From contig JAUMIR010000004.1 in assembly GCA_030847615.1 (NCBI GenBank), positions 224,792,501 to 224,856,500 on the forward strand: DNA of 64,000 nt. Reading direction: 5' to 3'. Shown piece by piece: positions 45,731-56,127 of this stretch (positions are counted from its first letter, which is position 1; every line of letters begins with the position of its first letter). The stretch is from Gambelia wislizenii. Taxonomy: Eukaryota > Chordata > Lepidosauria > Squamata > Crotaphytidae. The notes under the pieces are model-generated. The model did not search any database. It was not told where the DNA came from and saw only the letters and a list, made by a program, of their open reading frames with translations. A program made the translations under genes and the position numbers.

Positions 45731-46520
45731 CTGGGAAGCATCATCTCCTCAGATGCCAAGATTGACAAAGAGATCGATCACAGATTAGCAAAGGCATATA
45801 GTGCATTTGGAAGACTTCACAAAAGAGTCTGGAGCAATAAACACCTGAGGCAAAGCACAAAAATCAGTGTGTATAGAGCCATTGTACTGTCTATCCTCCT
45901 TTATGGATCTGTAACATGGGTCACCTATCGCCACCACCTACGACTCCTCGAGCGCTTTCATCAGCGCTGTCTACGCACAATCCTAAATATACACTGGACT
46001 GACTATGTGACGAATGTTGCTGTCCTTGAGCAAGCAGGGATCACCAGCATTGAGACCATGATATTGAGAACACAGCTGCACTGGGCAGGGCACGTTTCTA
46101 GGATGGAGGACCATCGCCTCCCAAAAATACTACTCTACGGTGAACTCGCCACGGGTCAGCGTAAGAGGGGCGCTCCAAAAAAGCAATACAAAGACTCCCT
46201 GAAACAACATCTCAGGCTCAGCCAAATTGATCACCAACAATGGTCCGCCCTGGCCTCACATCGGGAGACATGGAGACGCACTATCCACTATGTTGCAGCC
46301 TTATTTGAGAACTCATGCCAAACAAGTCTTGAAGAGAAACGACAACGCAGAAAGAATCACAACCCAAAAATATCACCCAAGGAGACCTTCTGCTGTGCTT
46401 TCTGCAGCCGGACTTGTTTATCTTGGATTGGCCTTTTTAGTCATCAGCGCGCTTGCAGAAAGCACGGGATGAGTCCTTCCTGAATCTTCGTTTGCGAAGA
46501 AAAGCCAGCCAGCCAGAGAG
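45731..46520 (+). mobile_element. 5'-truncated non-LTR retrotransposon, C-terminal end (copy 2)
   Basis: The second copy of the same family starts at CTGGGAAGCATCATC and runs to the stop after KHGMSPS at 46483, on the same strand and about 2 kb beyond copy 1. The frame is open, lacks the 102-bp duplication, and by eye is roughly 95 per cent identical to copy 1 over the shared part. It keeps the C-terminal zinc finger (CAFCSRTCLSWIGLFSHQRAC). The open frame upstream (from 45710) is host sequence read through by chance. Because this copy lacks the duplication, it shows the ancestral layout. Confidence 0.85.
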
Positions 46521-47555
46521 ACAGTGGACCGAAGCAGAAGTGGACAGGTTTTCTGTATCTTTCATATTCATGCAGAAGGGGAAATTTTAGCCAGTTTTGC
46601 TTGTCGTGAAATATACACCTGCTGAAACCCCCTCTTATAAACAACTAGAAGTTGCAGGAGCCCTGTCCTTTTTTGCTTCTGGTCACGGCAACCTCAGTGG
46701 AGTAAAGTTGTAAACTGAGAGATGCCAACAGGTGCCTGGAACTTATGCGCATAGGCCTCCAGGCTTACCTTAATCATGTGGTTTGGTAAATACAGAGGGG
46801 GCTAGTGGTTACTCATAGAAGCAGTGGTGGCAGGTGGCTTCCATGTAACTAGGACAAGAAATCTGAACATTAAGGGAGCTGTCCAAGGTTCTGGACCTTG
46901 TTTGGGGTTTCAGCACTTTGGATAGCACATATAAAGTTTGGACAACCTAGAGTCAGTTCCACAGATTTGGAAGTCATCAGCCATCAGGACTTAGAGAGGA
47001 GAAAAACCCTTTGAGCATCTTAGCAGGGGGAAGGCAAACTACAAATCCTCTACCTTTACTTCTATGACCCCCCTGATAAGAGCTAAAGGCATCCATCTTT
47101 CTCCCTCCCTGTCCCTTGCCACAGTTGCTTACAAAACTTGTAAGAGGGTTGCGAAATTACAATTTGTCTTCTTTCAGAACTTGTTTACTTCTTTACAATT
47201 GGACCTTCTCCAACTCTTCCTTTTTCTTTCTTCTTTTATTCTTTACAGCCTCTCTCTCTCTCTTCATTATTCTGTAAACAGAAGGTCTCAAAATACTTCT
47301 CATGCTTACATAATCCCTGGGTGAAAATATCTTTCGGAAGCATGGGATCACCTTCCCTGATTATCAATGAACTGTTCCTTGCAAGGTGTTATACCGAGGG
47401 CAAGTGTTACTATTAATACATGATCTTTGTCAGCACAGTGTGAACTTGGCTTAATGACAGAACTTTTCGCTCTGGCACTCTGACCATTTATTTACTGACA
47501 TACTCTTTTCTACACCCCTCCCCTTTTTCTTCTCCTTTCATTGTTGAAAACGTAG
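46521..47555 (+). other. Intron upstream of the PHACTR1-like exon
   Basis: Unique-looking sequence ending in a strong pyrimidine tract (47505-47540) that serves the acceptor at 47555. Confidence 0.5.
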
Positions 47556-47720
47556 CTGAAGAAGTGGAAAGACTGGCTGCAATGCGCTCGGACTCACTGG
47601 TTCCAGGGACGCACACGCCTCCAATTAGAAGGAGAAGTAAGTTTGCCACTCTAGGACGAATTTTCAAGCCCTGGAAATGGAGGAAGAAGAAGAGCGAGAA
47701 GTTCAAGCACACATCAGCAG
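47556..47720 (+). CDS. PHACTR1: Internal coding exon of a phosphatase and actin regulator (PHACTR1-like), N-terminal basic region
   Basis: The exon reads (A)[17 protein letters not shown], then [19 protein letters not shown], then [18 protein letters not shown]. This is the N-terminal block of PHACTR proteins; the [17 protein letters not shown] lead-in is the PHACTR1 form, while PHACTR2, 3 and 4 differ there. A pyrimidine-rich tract and AG at 47554-47555 precede it, and GTAAAA follows at 47721. It enters and leaves in phase 1: the first codon (Ala) takes one base from the upstream exon, and a single G follows the last full codon. In the family, the basic cluster after the TPP motif adjoins the first RPEL actin-binding motif and has been linked to nuclear localisation and membrane association; PHACTR proteins bind G-actin and protein phosphatase 1. 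The RPEL-bearing next exon is not seen downstream, so the next intron runs past the window. Assignment to PHACTR1 over a paralogue is by recognition of the residues. Confidence 0.93.
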
Positions 47721-49335
47721 GTAAAATTATAGCTTTACTCTGGGTGGGAATGGGTGATGCTATGCTTTTAAGAGCAGACCAGGAAACCATAATTTGGCAA
47801 AGATTAAGAAGTGCAGATGTACAAACCTCCTATTCCACATTGTATTTTTTTTCCTTCCTGCAGTCCCAATTCAATGCTAAAGTGTTAAATGCAAAGCACA
47901 GAAAATTCCCTTGCAGGCATGCCCCAAAGTAGTGAAAATAGCAGTAGATTCTTATGGGTATATAAGAATACATTACACCAATTACAATTCCCCAAACCAT
48001 AAGAGTGAGATGCTCTGCTTCTACAGAAAACACTAAAAAGACAAGAAATCTTAATGTGATATATTTGGCTAAACTTCCGTGTGCCATTTTCCTTGGAGAA
48101 TAACCAAGATTCAAGATCAAGAATCAAAGATGTAAAAACAATAGAGAAATGCACCTCCAGGGTTGTGCTTGGTCCAGAACTATTACCAGAAAGAAATATG
48201 GGGAGGGGGGGCGAGGAGGTGGCACAAAAGGGGGCACGTGCTTGAGAGGAGCTTTGTTTTACAAGTTAGACTTCTAAATGACAAAATGATAATATTTTAC
48301 CAAAATCCTCCCCGTAATATCTATTCCCCCCCCCAAAGTAAATCCTATTGATTTTGGCAGGAGTTAGCTTTCAAATAAGCACAGGCAGGATGCTTACAAT
48401 ATTTTGATGAATGGTGGTGGCAAAGAAAAGCACCCTGGGAATTTGAAAGTCAAGTAATTTGAAAGTCAAGCATTGGAGGGAAGAAACAGACTTGCCCTCC
48501 TCATTTCACTCTGGCACTGCCTTGTGGCTGATCCTCCCCGCCCCACCATAGTCAACAGCTCTATCCTAATTTGAGCAAAAAACAGCTATAAATCATAAAG
48601 GAGCTGCTGGGATATCACTTCTTTAGTTGCTACTGAAGGGGCTGGTAATGAATAATTGCCACCTGATCTGCTTACACCCAGCTACACGATAATTCTATGG
48701 AGCAGAAGTGAGCAGCCTTTATGGCTTTGGGCACAGCATGCTGATGCCGAGTAGTGAGCTGGGGGCCATGTATGTGCATAGGTATGCATATAGATTTGCA
48801 TACCCTGTAGAAAGTGTACACAAACATGCATACAACCCATAAAAGTATGGAGACACTGGTAAGGAAACAGCTACCTCTGCATTGTGATCTCTGCCAGTTC
48901 CCCTACTTAGCAATCCTGATCTAGTCTATTGCTTCCAACTGGTTATATGATCAGGAAAAATAGAAGTCTCAGCTGTGTTGGAGTGGGGTGAGGCCTAACC
49001 CTTTTCAGAATCCTGATCCAGATTGTTATTTTCATATGTGTGGCATTTTCTTATGGGTAGTGATAGCAGGGAAACAATGTATTGGCACTGCTAAACAAGC
49101 AACGCTAAAGCCTCCCCACCCAAACACCACGCACAGTCCTATCAAGACTGCTATCTGAGCTAATGTTGTTATTCTGATGCTATTAGCAGCATAGGAACAA
49201 TTACTTTTTCCCACCACCCAGCTAATGGTTGATCAGCCAGGCTGTGGGGGAAAGTAGGTGGGGGTCCTAAAGGTCTTCATGCAACTCTAATGGCTGGTGG
49301 TTGCCATGTTGGCAAGATGGTGAATTTACTCCAAG
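47721..49335 (+). other. Intron downstream of the PHACTR1-like exon
   Basis: No further exon or clear repeat. The next PHACTR exon, expected to start with the RPEL1 lead-in, is not seen. Confidence 0.5.
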
Positions 49336-49880
49336 GTGTTATCTAGACGGTGAAAAAAATTATCTTGCAATGTGAGGGGAATACCTTTTGTTCAGATGAG
49401 CTCCTGCAGCAATTCGCCATATTCAAAAGGAGGGGGGGACTCCAAATACTTCGCGATAACTGCCTTCGCTGTTTATCGTGAAGTTTTTTAAAAAATAGGT
49501 GGAAATGAGCATCCAGCCCATTTGAACAACCAATTCAAATTGGGGCCCATTCTGGAAGTCAAAATGTGATTGGTCGGACATATATGGGGGAGGGCTTCTC
49601 AGCGATGAAGTGGCTGGAGCTGCCATTGTTGATTTTTCATAGAAGTGATTGTGTGCTATTTTCAAGCAGCAGAGCAAAAACAAATTTAAGCAGAAGATTG
49701 CCCTTCCGTGTCTCTGATTTAACAAGGGGTGGGGGTGGGAAACAGAGGGAGCTTTTGGGGAACAATAATGCACATAATTCACTCGCGGCCACCATCTTTA
49801 CTCACGGGCATGCTCCATGTGAACTTCAAACATGGATAGCTTCCTATGCCAGCGAACTTGCAAAATGTATCATGGCAACA
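49336..49880. mobile_element. Interspersed repeat of the 'gtctaaacagtgaaaat' family (diverged)
   Basis: Opens 'tatctagacggtgaaaaaaat' and carries 'tgtgattggtcggacatat', 'gcagaagattgcccttcc' and 'cggccaccatctttactc', at positions parallel to those in the 7.5- and 40.9-kb copies. Ends are uncertain. Confidence 0.45.
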
Positions 49881-50228
49881 AATGAACACTGCTGAATTAA
49901 ATGAACACTGGTGAATTAATGTGCTATTTTCTGCAGTTATTTCTCCTGTCTAGCTGAGCCCCAAGTTTTAGACCAAATTTAGAAGAAACTAGCCAAGGTA
50001 CTAAAACCCATCCTCCAACAGGTTCAGCACCTTGGACAGCTCTCTTAAACTCTGAAATAAAACCCAGAGCAGATTCACTGCTCCAGTGACTTTGGAGCCA
50101 CCAGAAGAAGTATGCAACATGGAGACAGCCAAGGGCTGCGTCCTACGATTTAAAGTTGCATGCTCAAATCAGCTGTGGTTCTCAGTAGGGAACAGCCTAC
50201 TCAGCTGTATGCTCTGTTTAAGTTGATG

Positions 50229-50446
50229 TCTGTGTGTTTGTACATGCCCTCAAGACACCTGTTGTCTTATGGTGACTCAGTGAATTTCATTGGATTTTCT
50301 TAGGCAAGGAATATTAGAGGTGGTTGACATTTGCTTCATCTGAAATATAGCTTAGCCACCTAGGATTCTTTGGTGTTCTCCCATCCAAGTACTGACCAGG
50401 GTTGAGCCTGCTTCGCTTCCACAATCAAATGGGATCTGGTGCCAAT
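50229..50446 (-). mobile_element. 5S rRNA-derived SINE, reverse
   Basis: Tail 'gccctcaagacacctgttg', middle 'aatttcattggattttctt', then the 5S portion 'ctcccatccaagtactgacc', 'agcctgcttcgcttcc' and 'gggatctggtgcc'. More diverged than the 15.1-kb copy. Confidence 0.85.
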
Positions 50447-50519
50447 AGTTTAAACAAATGCAGTGTAGCTAAGCTGTGGCAGAGTAAAAGAATATGCCCA
50501 CCCCTGCTTTACTATATGC

Positions 50520-50911
50520 CAGTGGTTCTTAACCTGTGGTCCAGAGACAACCAGGGGTCCGCGATGACCTCACAGGGGGTCCACGAAGGCTTGAAGGTTG
50601 CTGGTTCCACTTCCTGCCCACAGTGGAATGGCCCCATGACAGGAGCCAAGGCAAAGTCTATCTGACTGGCTTGAGCTGCGCATTACCATTAATTCTGCTC
50701 CAGTCACAAACTTGCAGGGAGAAGCAAGAGAGAAGTCTTCCTTCCCCCTCCAGTGCCTCTGAGGGAAGGGTTAAGGGATGGTGTAATTGTATTATTATTA
50801 TCAGGTATTGTTGTTGTTGTTGTTTTAAATCTTGAGTTAAGGCTTGTGGGTCTGCAGCAACAAAAGAGCTTTAAAGGGGGTCCCTGGTAAAGAAAAGGTT
50901 AAGAGCCACTG
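50520..50911. mobile_element. hAT MITE with 8-bp target duplication
   Basis: Terminal inverted repeats CAGTGGTTCTTAACCTGTGG and, reversed, CAGTGGCTCTTAACCTTTTC. Flanks ctatatgc (50512-50519) and ctatacgc (50912-50919) differ at one of eight bases. A (TTG)n run sits near 50810. Confidence 0.88.
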
Positions 50912-51226
50912 CTATACGCAATTGCAGTGGTCTTCTGAGATGCTTGTATTGTAATTGTCAGATAGAGAAAAGGTCCACTTTATAGTATAAAGTGGTTGCA
51001 GTCCCAAAGTTGCAAAAGGGTTCCAGTACCTACCAGAGCATTGCATAAGTGGGCACTGCCCCACTTTCTCCAGGGCTGGGGAATGTTCTGCATTTGCACA
51101 GAGCTGACTCCATCAGCAACCAATCCATCTGACTGTATCAGAGGGAAAAGTGAGAAAGAGAACCCCTTTCCATTAGATTGGCTATGGTAAGCTGCTCTTT
51201 GGCTGCACCCATTCTGGAACAGTGGT

Positions 51227-51231
51227 TATTC
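51227..51231. repeat. Target-site duplication of the Copia element, left copy
   Basis: tattc directly abuts the left LTR and is repeated exactly at 56809-56813 beyond the right LTR. Five bases is the usual Copia duplication length. Confidence 0.93.
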
Positions 51232-51912
51232 TGTCAGGGATGATGGGAGTTGTAGCTCTTCACCTCTGGCTCAAACCCACCACCTTGTTAAGCAGCAGAG
51301 CCAACCAGCTTAGATCAGTGGTTAATGCTTTCCTCCAAAGCAGCAGAGTTTCAGAGAATAGGCTGAAGATCCTGACAAACTCTCCAAGCCTTCTCACTCT
51401 TCTCCAGGTGTCTCCAAAACGTCTCCAGGATTCACTCAGGCAACTCAGTAGTTTTATATAAAACCTACTTTATTCTTCTATATAAATATACTATATGGTC
51501 AACAAATCACAATCTCTACACACTACTCCACAATATCTCCAAACTACTCCAACTCTACTCAACCACCACACAAATACATTGGCAAACATTGCAATTTTAT
51601 AGCCATTGTTTATCACCACCCACTAGTTAGTTTCCACCCAGTGGGTGTGTACTTCCATTCTGATTGGTCCACGTAGTTCCACCCATACTTAAGACCAACC
51701 CATGTATTTCAACATTTCACCTTGTACACTTAATGATTCTCAGGTGTTTCCATTCTGCATTCAGTACCTCTGTCCTTGGCTCTCAGGCCTTCTAGATTAC
51801 ATTAGCAGTTTCACCTGTGAAGCCCCATAATTGCTCTTGCTTAGTCATTGTGACTTTCACATACATATTTTATTTCTTTCACTGTATGTCCCATGTTGCA
51901 TTTTCCTTAACA
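51232..51912 (-). repeat. Copia 3' LTR (minus-strand orientation)
   Basis: 681 bp, the same length and apparently the same sequence as the 5' LTR. The minus-strand AATAAA lies at 51469-51474, beside TATA-like runs at about 51453-51500, and is the likely polyadenylation signal for the element's RNA. Confidence 0.96.
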
Positions 51913-51923
51913 ATCCCCTCCGA
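51913..51923 (-). promoter_or_regulatory. Copia polypurine tract
   Basis: Immediately upstream of the 3' LTR on the element strand is CGGAGGGGATT, a short purine-rich run in the position expected for plus-strand DNA priming. It lies 20 bases after the gag-pol stop codon. Confidence 0.7.
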
Positions 51924-51943
51924 AATAAAATATTGTATGTGTC

Positions 51944-54900
51944 TTACAATGTCATTCCAACCATTTGTGTCAGCCTTTCATGTTTTTCTGCTGTCAATGC
52001 TTTTGTGAACAAATCTGCTATGTTGTGTTGTGTTTCTATATATCTCAATTCTATTTCACCCTTCTGAACCATGTCTCGCACATTTTGATATCTTACACCA
52101 ACATATTTTGTTCTGTTCTTCAAACTTTCAGTTTCAGCCATCGCTATGCATGACTGTGAATCTTCCAGAATTTCCACTGGTTTCTTGTAACTTTCATTTA
52201 AATCATTTAACAATTGCTTAATCCACTGTACCTCATTTACTATCTCATTCAAAGCAGCGAATTCTGCTTCTGTTGTGCTTAACGCTACATTAGTTTGTTT
52301 TCTACTTCTCCAAACTATTGGACTTTCACTATATTTAATTATCATTCCTGTAACTGACTTCTTGTCTCCTAATTCTGATGCAAATGAACTGTCTACATAA
52401 CAATCTAGATCTGAACTACTGCTTCTTATAATCAATTTCCTATCTAAGGTTCCTTTCAAATATCTCAATAAATGTTTTACCGCTTTCCAGTCTTCAATTT
52501 TTGGATCATTAACCCTTCTAGACAATACATTTACAGCATAAGAAATGTCTGGTCTGGTGTGGCAAGATATGAATTGTAAAGATCCTATTATACTTCTGAA
52601 GAGATTCTTGTCCTCAAACGCTCTAGTTGTTTCCTCAGACACAAAACCAGTTGTCATTGGAGCTCTTACTATTTTTGCATTCTGTAATCCACACTTTTCA
52701 ATCAGTCTTTCAATTTTATTTCTCTGACTTAATAAACAATGTCCTTCTTCTGTCCATTCAACGCAAATACCTAAATAAGACTTCAATACACCTAAGTCCT
52801 TCAAAACAAACTTCTCAGACAATTCTCTTTTTACTGACTCAATTTCCTGTTTTGACTTTGCTGCTACGCACAAATCATCTACATAAATCACTAATACTAT
52901 GTCTCCTTTTGTATAAACACAAGCATCTGCAATGCTCCTCTTGTAACCTAGCTTAACTAGCTCATCATTGATGCACAGATTCCACGCTCTGGCACTTTGT
53001 TTTAAACCATACAATGCTTTCTTTAATTTATATACTCTCTGACTACCATTTTCTTCAAAACCTTGTGGCTGCTCCATAAATATTTCTTCATCCAAGACCG
53101 CATTCAAGTAAGCTGTCTCAAAATCAAAATGTTCTACAACTAAATTCCTTTTTACTGCTACAGCTAGAACCATTCTCAGACTTTCTGGCTTTGCAGTTGG
53201 AGAATATGTCTTATCATAGTTCTCATACTGCTGTTGTGCAAAACCCTTAGCTACTAACCTAGCTTTATATTTGATACTTCCATCTGGCATTTCTTTCCTT
53301 TTGTATACCCATTTACAACCAATTACTTTCTTGTCTTTGGGTCTGTCAACAATTTCAAAAACATCTTTATTTACCAGGCAACCAAACTCATTATCCATTG
53401 CATCAAACCATCTTTCCTGTTCTTCACTAGAATAACTTTCCAATTCTTCAAAACTTTCAGGCTCTTCTACTGCTAAACAAGCTCTTGCCTTTGTCACAAC
53501 AAACCTATCTGGAGGCTTTCTAACTCTATGACTACGCCTGGGAATAAAATCTGCTGTTCTGTCTCTTTCATCCTCGCTTTCTCTACTAGGAGTTGTAGTT
53601 CTATGACTAAATCTCTTGTCTTCAGTCATTCGAGTAGTAGTAGGCCTAGATGCTATCTCCTCATCGGAAGAACTACCACTGCTGCTAGGTGATGCTTCCT
53701 GCTTAACTGAAACCCCTCCGTTTCCTGAGGTTGGTTCAGTTTGTGCTTCTGACTCATTTGAACTCCCTAATCTCAAAAACACTTCTTTATTGGCATGCAG
53801 TTTGTCCCAACCAGCATGTCTCTCAAAATTTGCAGACCTAGAATACTGCACTTGTTTTCCTCCCAAATGAAACTTGTAGCTATTTCCAGAATACCCCAAA
53901 AACCTAAGCCTTTTGCTTTTGGGTTCTCCTTTCCTCCTGAAACAAGCAGGTGTGTAAACATGAGCAAATTGTCCAAAAACCCTTAAGTACTTGTAATTTG
54001 GCATTCTCCCATACAATACCCTGTAGGGAATGTCTTCAGTTTCTGAATGATACAATCTGTTACTGATATGTATTGCAGTCAAAGTTGCTTCTGCCCAAAA
54101 ACTATCTTTCACCCCTGCATCTGCCATCATACAAGCAGTAATTCTTTTTATATCTTGTATTTTCTTCTCTGCTAACCCATCCTCACTAGGACAAGCAGGG
54201 TTTGTAGTTTCATGCCTTATTCCCACCTTTTGAAACCAGTTAAACAATTGATTATTTAAAAATTCTCCTCCTCTATCAGTAATAATGGTGCCTACTCTGC
54301 TATCAAATTGTCTTTCCACCATTCTTACCCATGCTTTTAAACTTTGCCCAGCGTCAGATTTGTTTTTCATTATTCTCACAAATGCAAACCTTGTATACCT
54401 ATCAACAATTACTAGGAAATACTTGCTTCCCCTTAAGGACAAGCAATTAGCTTGGGCGACATCTGCATGTACATACTGAAATGGTCTTTGAGCAATTCTT
54501 TTTGTTTTCTTAGCTACTGGAAAAGCTCTGACCTTTACCTGTTGACATACCGTACAATCTAAGTGGTTTTTGCATTCAGTAACTTTTAAATCTGGACACA
54601 TACTGATTAAATTCTTTAAACATTTGAAGCTCGCATGGCCAAATTTTCTGTGAAGCTCGTGTATGCAGTCTTTGTGGATTGGAATATTTTCTATGTTATT
54701 AGCTTCTTCAACCCTGTAGCTATCAATATTGTCCTCCAAATAATAAAGTTTGTCCTTTTTCAAACCTATGCCACGCAATTCCCCATTCAGTTTTATCTTA
54801 CACATGTTCTTTTCAAAGATGACTGTGTAGTCTCTTTCTGTTAATCTGCTTACTGATAACAAATTATTTTCTAACTCCCTTACATGTAAGACATCATTAA

Positions 54901-55909
54901 AATTCTCTTTTAGCCCTGGAATGTACACAGTACCCATTTGATTTACAGTACTTAGCTCTTTCCCGTCAGCCAAAACTACAGCATTTACATTAGCTGATTT
55001 TCTATTACTTATTAAATTTATATCATTACACATCAAAGATGTGGCTCCTGAATCAATTAGCCATTTAGAATTTGCATTTTGTTTTTCCTTAATCATGGTT
55101 GCAACCCCCTTTTTATTACCACTGTCCCTCAAAAATGGAGGTCTGGACTGTTTATGATACTGCCGCGGCTGCCATCTGCTCTCTGCTTGCTTGCGTCTCT
55201 CAGCTGCAAAATGTTTACAATGTCTCTGCAGATGACCAATCTTCTTACAATAAAAGCACCTCCGTTGCTCCCTTGTAGAGGCTGCTTCCTCCTGCGTTCG
55301 CCAGTCAGGAGTTGTTCGTTGTTTTGGCACAGTCTTTAAACTTGCTGAGTCACCCTGCTCAGACATCCTTCTCTGGTTCTCTTCCAGTATTCTAGCCACA
55401 ATTAAGTCTCTATTAAGTTCAGCTTCCTGCAGGTTTTGCAGGCTGTTCGTTATATTGTCCCACGAAGAGTCTAGTGATTCTATTAAAATGTAGCATTGCT
55501 GCTCTTTGCTAATTTGCACTCCCCTCAGTTCAGCTTGCACAAACAAATCTTGCATTATTTTTAAATGTTCTATCACACACTGCCCTTTAGCCATCTTTTG
55601 CCTGTATATTCTTTTAGACCATAGCATTTTTGCAAAAGCAGTTGAAGGAGTGTGTAATCTCTGCAAGGTATCCCACACATCCTTGGCGGACGTTTTATCT
55701 CTAACGTCATTAATTAAGTCTTCTTCAAGCATGAGATAAAGACAGGCTTTTGCTTTACTATCTCTCTCTTGAGTGGCTTCATCAGCATCGGCTGCCAGCC
55801 CTGTTTCAACTGTTGACCACAGACTTTCCTTTACTAGTAGAGATTGGGCATAAATCTTCCAGGTAGAGTAGTTGTTTCTATTTAATTTACTAAACTTTAG
55901 AATTTCCAT
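51944..55909 (-). CDS. Copia gag-pol polyprotein, 1321 aa, uninterrupted
   Basis: A single frame from ATG 55909 to TAA 51944. Residues 1-180 are the Copia-type gag (it opens MEILKFSKLNRNNYSTW). A zinc knuckle C-x2-C-x4-H-x4-C lies at residues 218-231. The protease motif LIDSGAT has its Asp at 286. The pre-integrase HHCC-type zinc site spans about 418-455 (HELHRKFGH...CTVC). The integrase triad is D483, D545 and E581 with the typical D-x35-E spacing. A Ser/Glu-rich linker covers about 715-800. Reverse transcriptase runs about 830-1075, with D929 and the YVDD box at 1009-1012. RNase H residues are D1173, E1214, D1250 and D1299. Length and order are normal for Copia elements with a single fused gag-pol. 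Every catalytic residue expected is present, so the protein may be functional; that is an inference from sequence alone. Confidence 0.97.
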   Translation of the reverse strand: MEILKFSKLNRNNYSTWKIYAQSLLVKESLWSTVETGLAADADEATQERDSKAKACLYLMLEEDLINDVRDKTSAKDVWDTLQRLHTPSTAFAKMLWSKRIYRQKMAKGQCVIEHLKIMQDLFVQAELRGVQISKEQQCYILIESLDSSWDNITNSLQNLQEAELNRDLIVARILEENQRRMSEQGDSASLKTVPKQRTTPDWRTQEEAASTREQRRCFYCKKIGHLQRHCKHFAAERRKQAESRWQPRQYHKQSRPPFLRDSGNKKGVATMIKEKQNANSKWLIDSGATSLMCNDINLISNRKSANVNAVVLADGKELSTVNQMGTVYIPGLKENFNDVLHVRELENNLLSVSRLTERDYTVIFEKNMCKIKLNGELRGIGLKKDKLYYLEDNIDSYRVEEANNIENIPIHKDCIHELHRKFGHASFKCLKNLISMCPDLKVTECKNHLDCTVCQQVKVRAFPVAKKTKRIAQRPFQYVHADVAQANCLSLRGSKYFLVIVDRYTRFAFVRIMKNKSDAGQSLKAWVRMVERQFDSRVGTIITDRGGEFLNNQLFNWFQKVGIRHETTNPACPSEDGLAEKKIQDIKRITACMMADAGVKDSFWAEATLTAIHISNRLYHSETEDIPYRVLYGRMPNYKYLRVFGQFAHVYTPACFRRKGEPKSKRLRFLGYSGNSYKFHLGGKQVQYSRSANFERHAGWDKLHANKEVFLRLGSSNESEAQTEPTSGNGGVSVKQEASPSSSGSSSDEEIASRPTTTRMTEDKRFSHRTTTPSRESEDERDRTADFIPRRSHRVRKPPDRFVVTKARACLAVEEPESFEELESYSSEEQERWFDAMDNEFGCLVNKDVFEIVDRPKDKKVIGCKWVYKRKEMPDGSIKYKARLVAKGFAQQQYENYDKTYSPTAKPESLRMVLAVAVKRNLVVEHFDFETAYLNAVLDEEIFMEQPQGFEENGSQRVYKLKKALYGLKQSARAWNLCINDELVKLGYKRSIADACVYTKGDIVLVIYVDDLCVAAKSKQEIESVKRELSEKFVLKDLGVLKSYLGICVEWTEEGHCLLSQRNKIERLIEKCGLQNAKIVRAPMTTGFVSEETTRAFEDKNLFRSIIGSLQFISCHTRPDISYAVNVLSRRVNDPKIEDWKAVKHLLRYLKGTLDRKLIIRSSSSDLDCYVDSSFASELGDKKSVTGMIIKYSESPIVWRSRKQTNVALSTTEAEFAALNEIVNEVQWIKQLLNDLNESYKKPVEILEDSQSCIAMAETESLKNRTKYVGVRYQNVRDMVQKGEIELRYIETQHNIADLFTKALTAEKHERLTQMVGMTL

Positions 55910-56111
55910 CTTGATTTGTGCAGTGACTCAATTTGACACAGTCCTTCTGAGTATGCACAGCCGACCCATCTGGGCTTAAGCAAAACACAAAATGATTTAC
56001 TCACGAGGCTTATCAGTGCAGCACAAACAACTTGCTCTGATCTGTCGTCCACAAAGCTTTCTTCCACTTTCTGGAACTTTCAGCTTCTGTGGATGCTGGG
56101 TGCTCTAGTAA

Positions 56112-56126
56112 CTGGGCCCATAACCC
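56112..56126 (-). promoter_or_regulatory. Copia primer-binding site for the internal (anticodon) part of initiator tRNA-Met
   Basis: One base inside the 5' LTR the plus strand reads CTGGGCCCATAACCC. That is the anticodon stem-loop of vertebrate initiator tRNA-Met, so the minus (element) strand is complementary to it over 15 bases. Copia elements are known to prime with a half-tRNA from the anticodon region and not with the tRNA 3' end. The match supports both the element class and the orientation. Confidence 0.9.
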
Positions 56127-56127
56127 T

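Noticed and set aside
51817..55739. Several short plus-strand frames across the Copia element
   Set aside because: Antisense shadows of the gag-pol frame.
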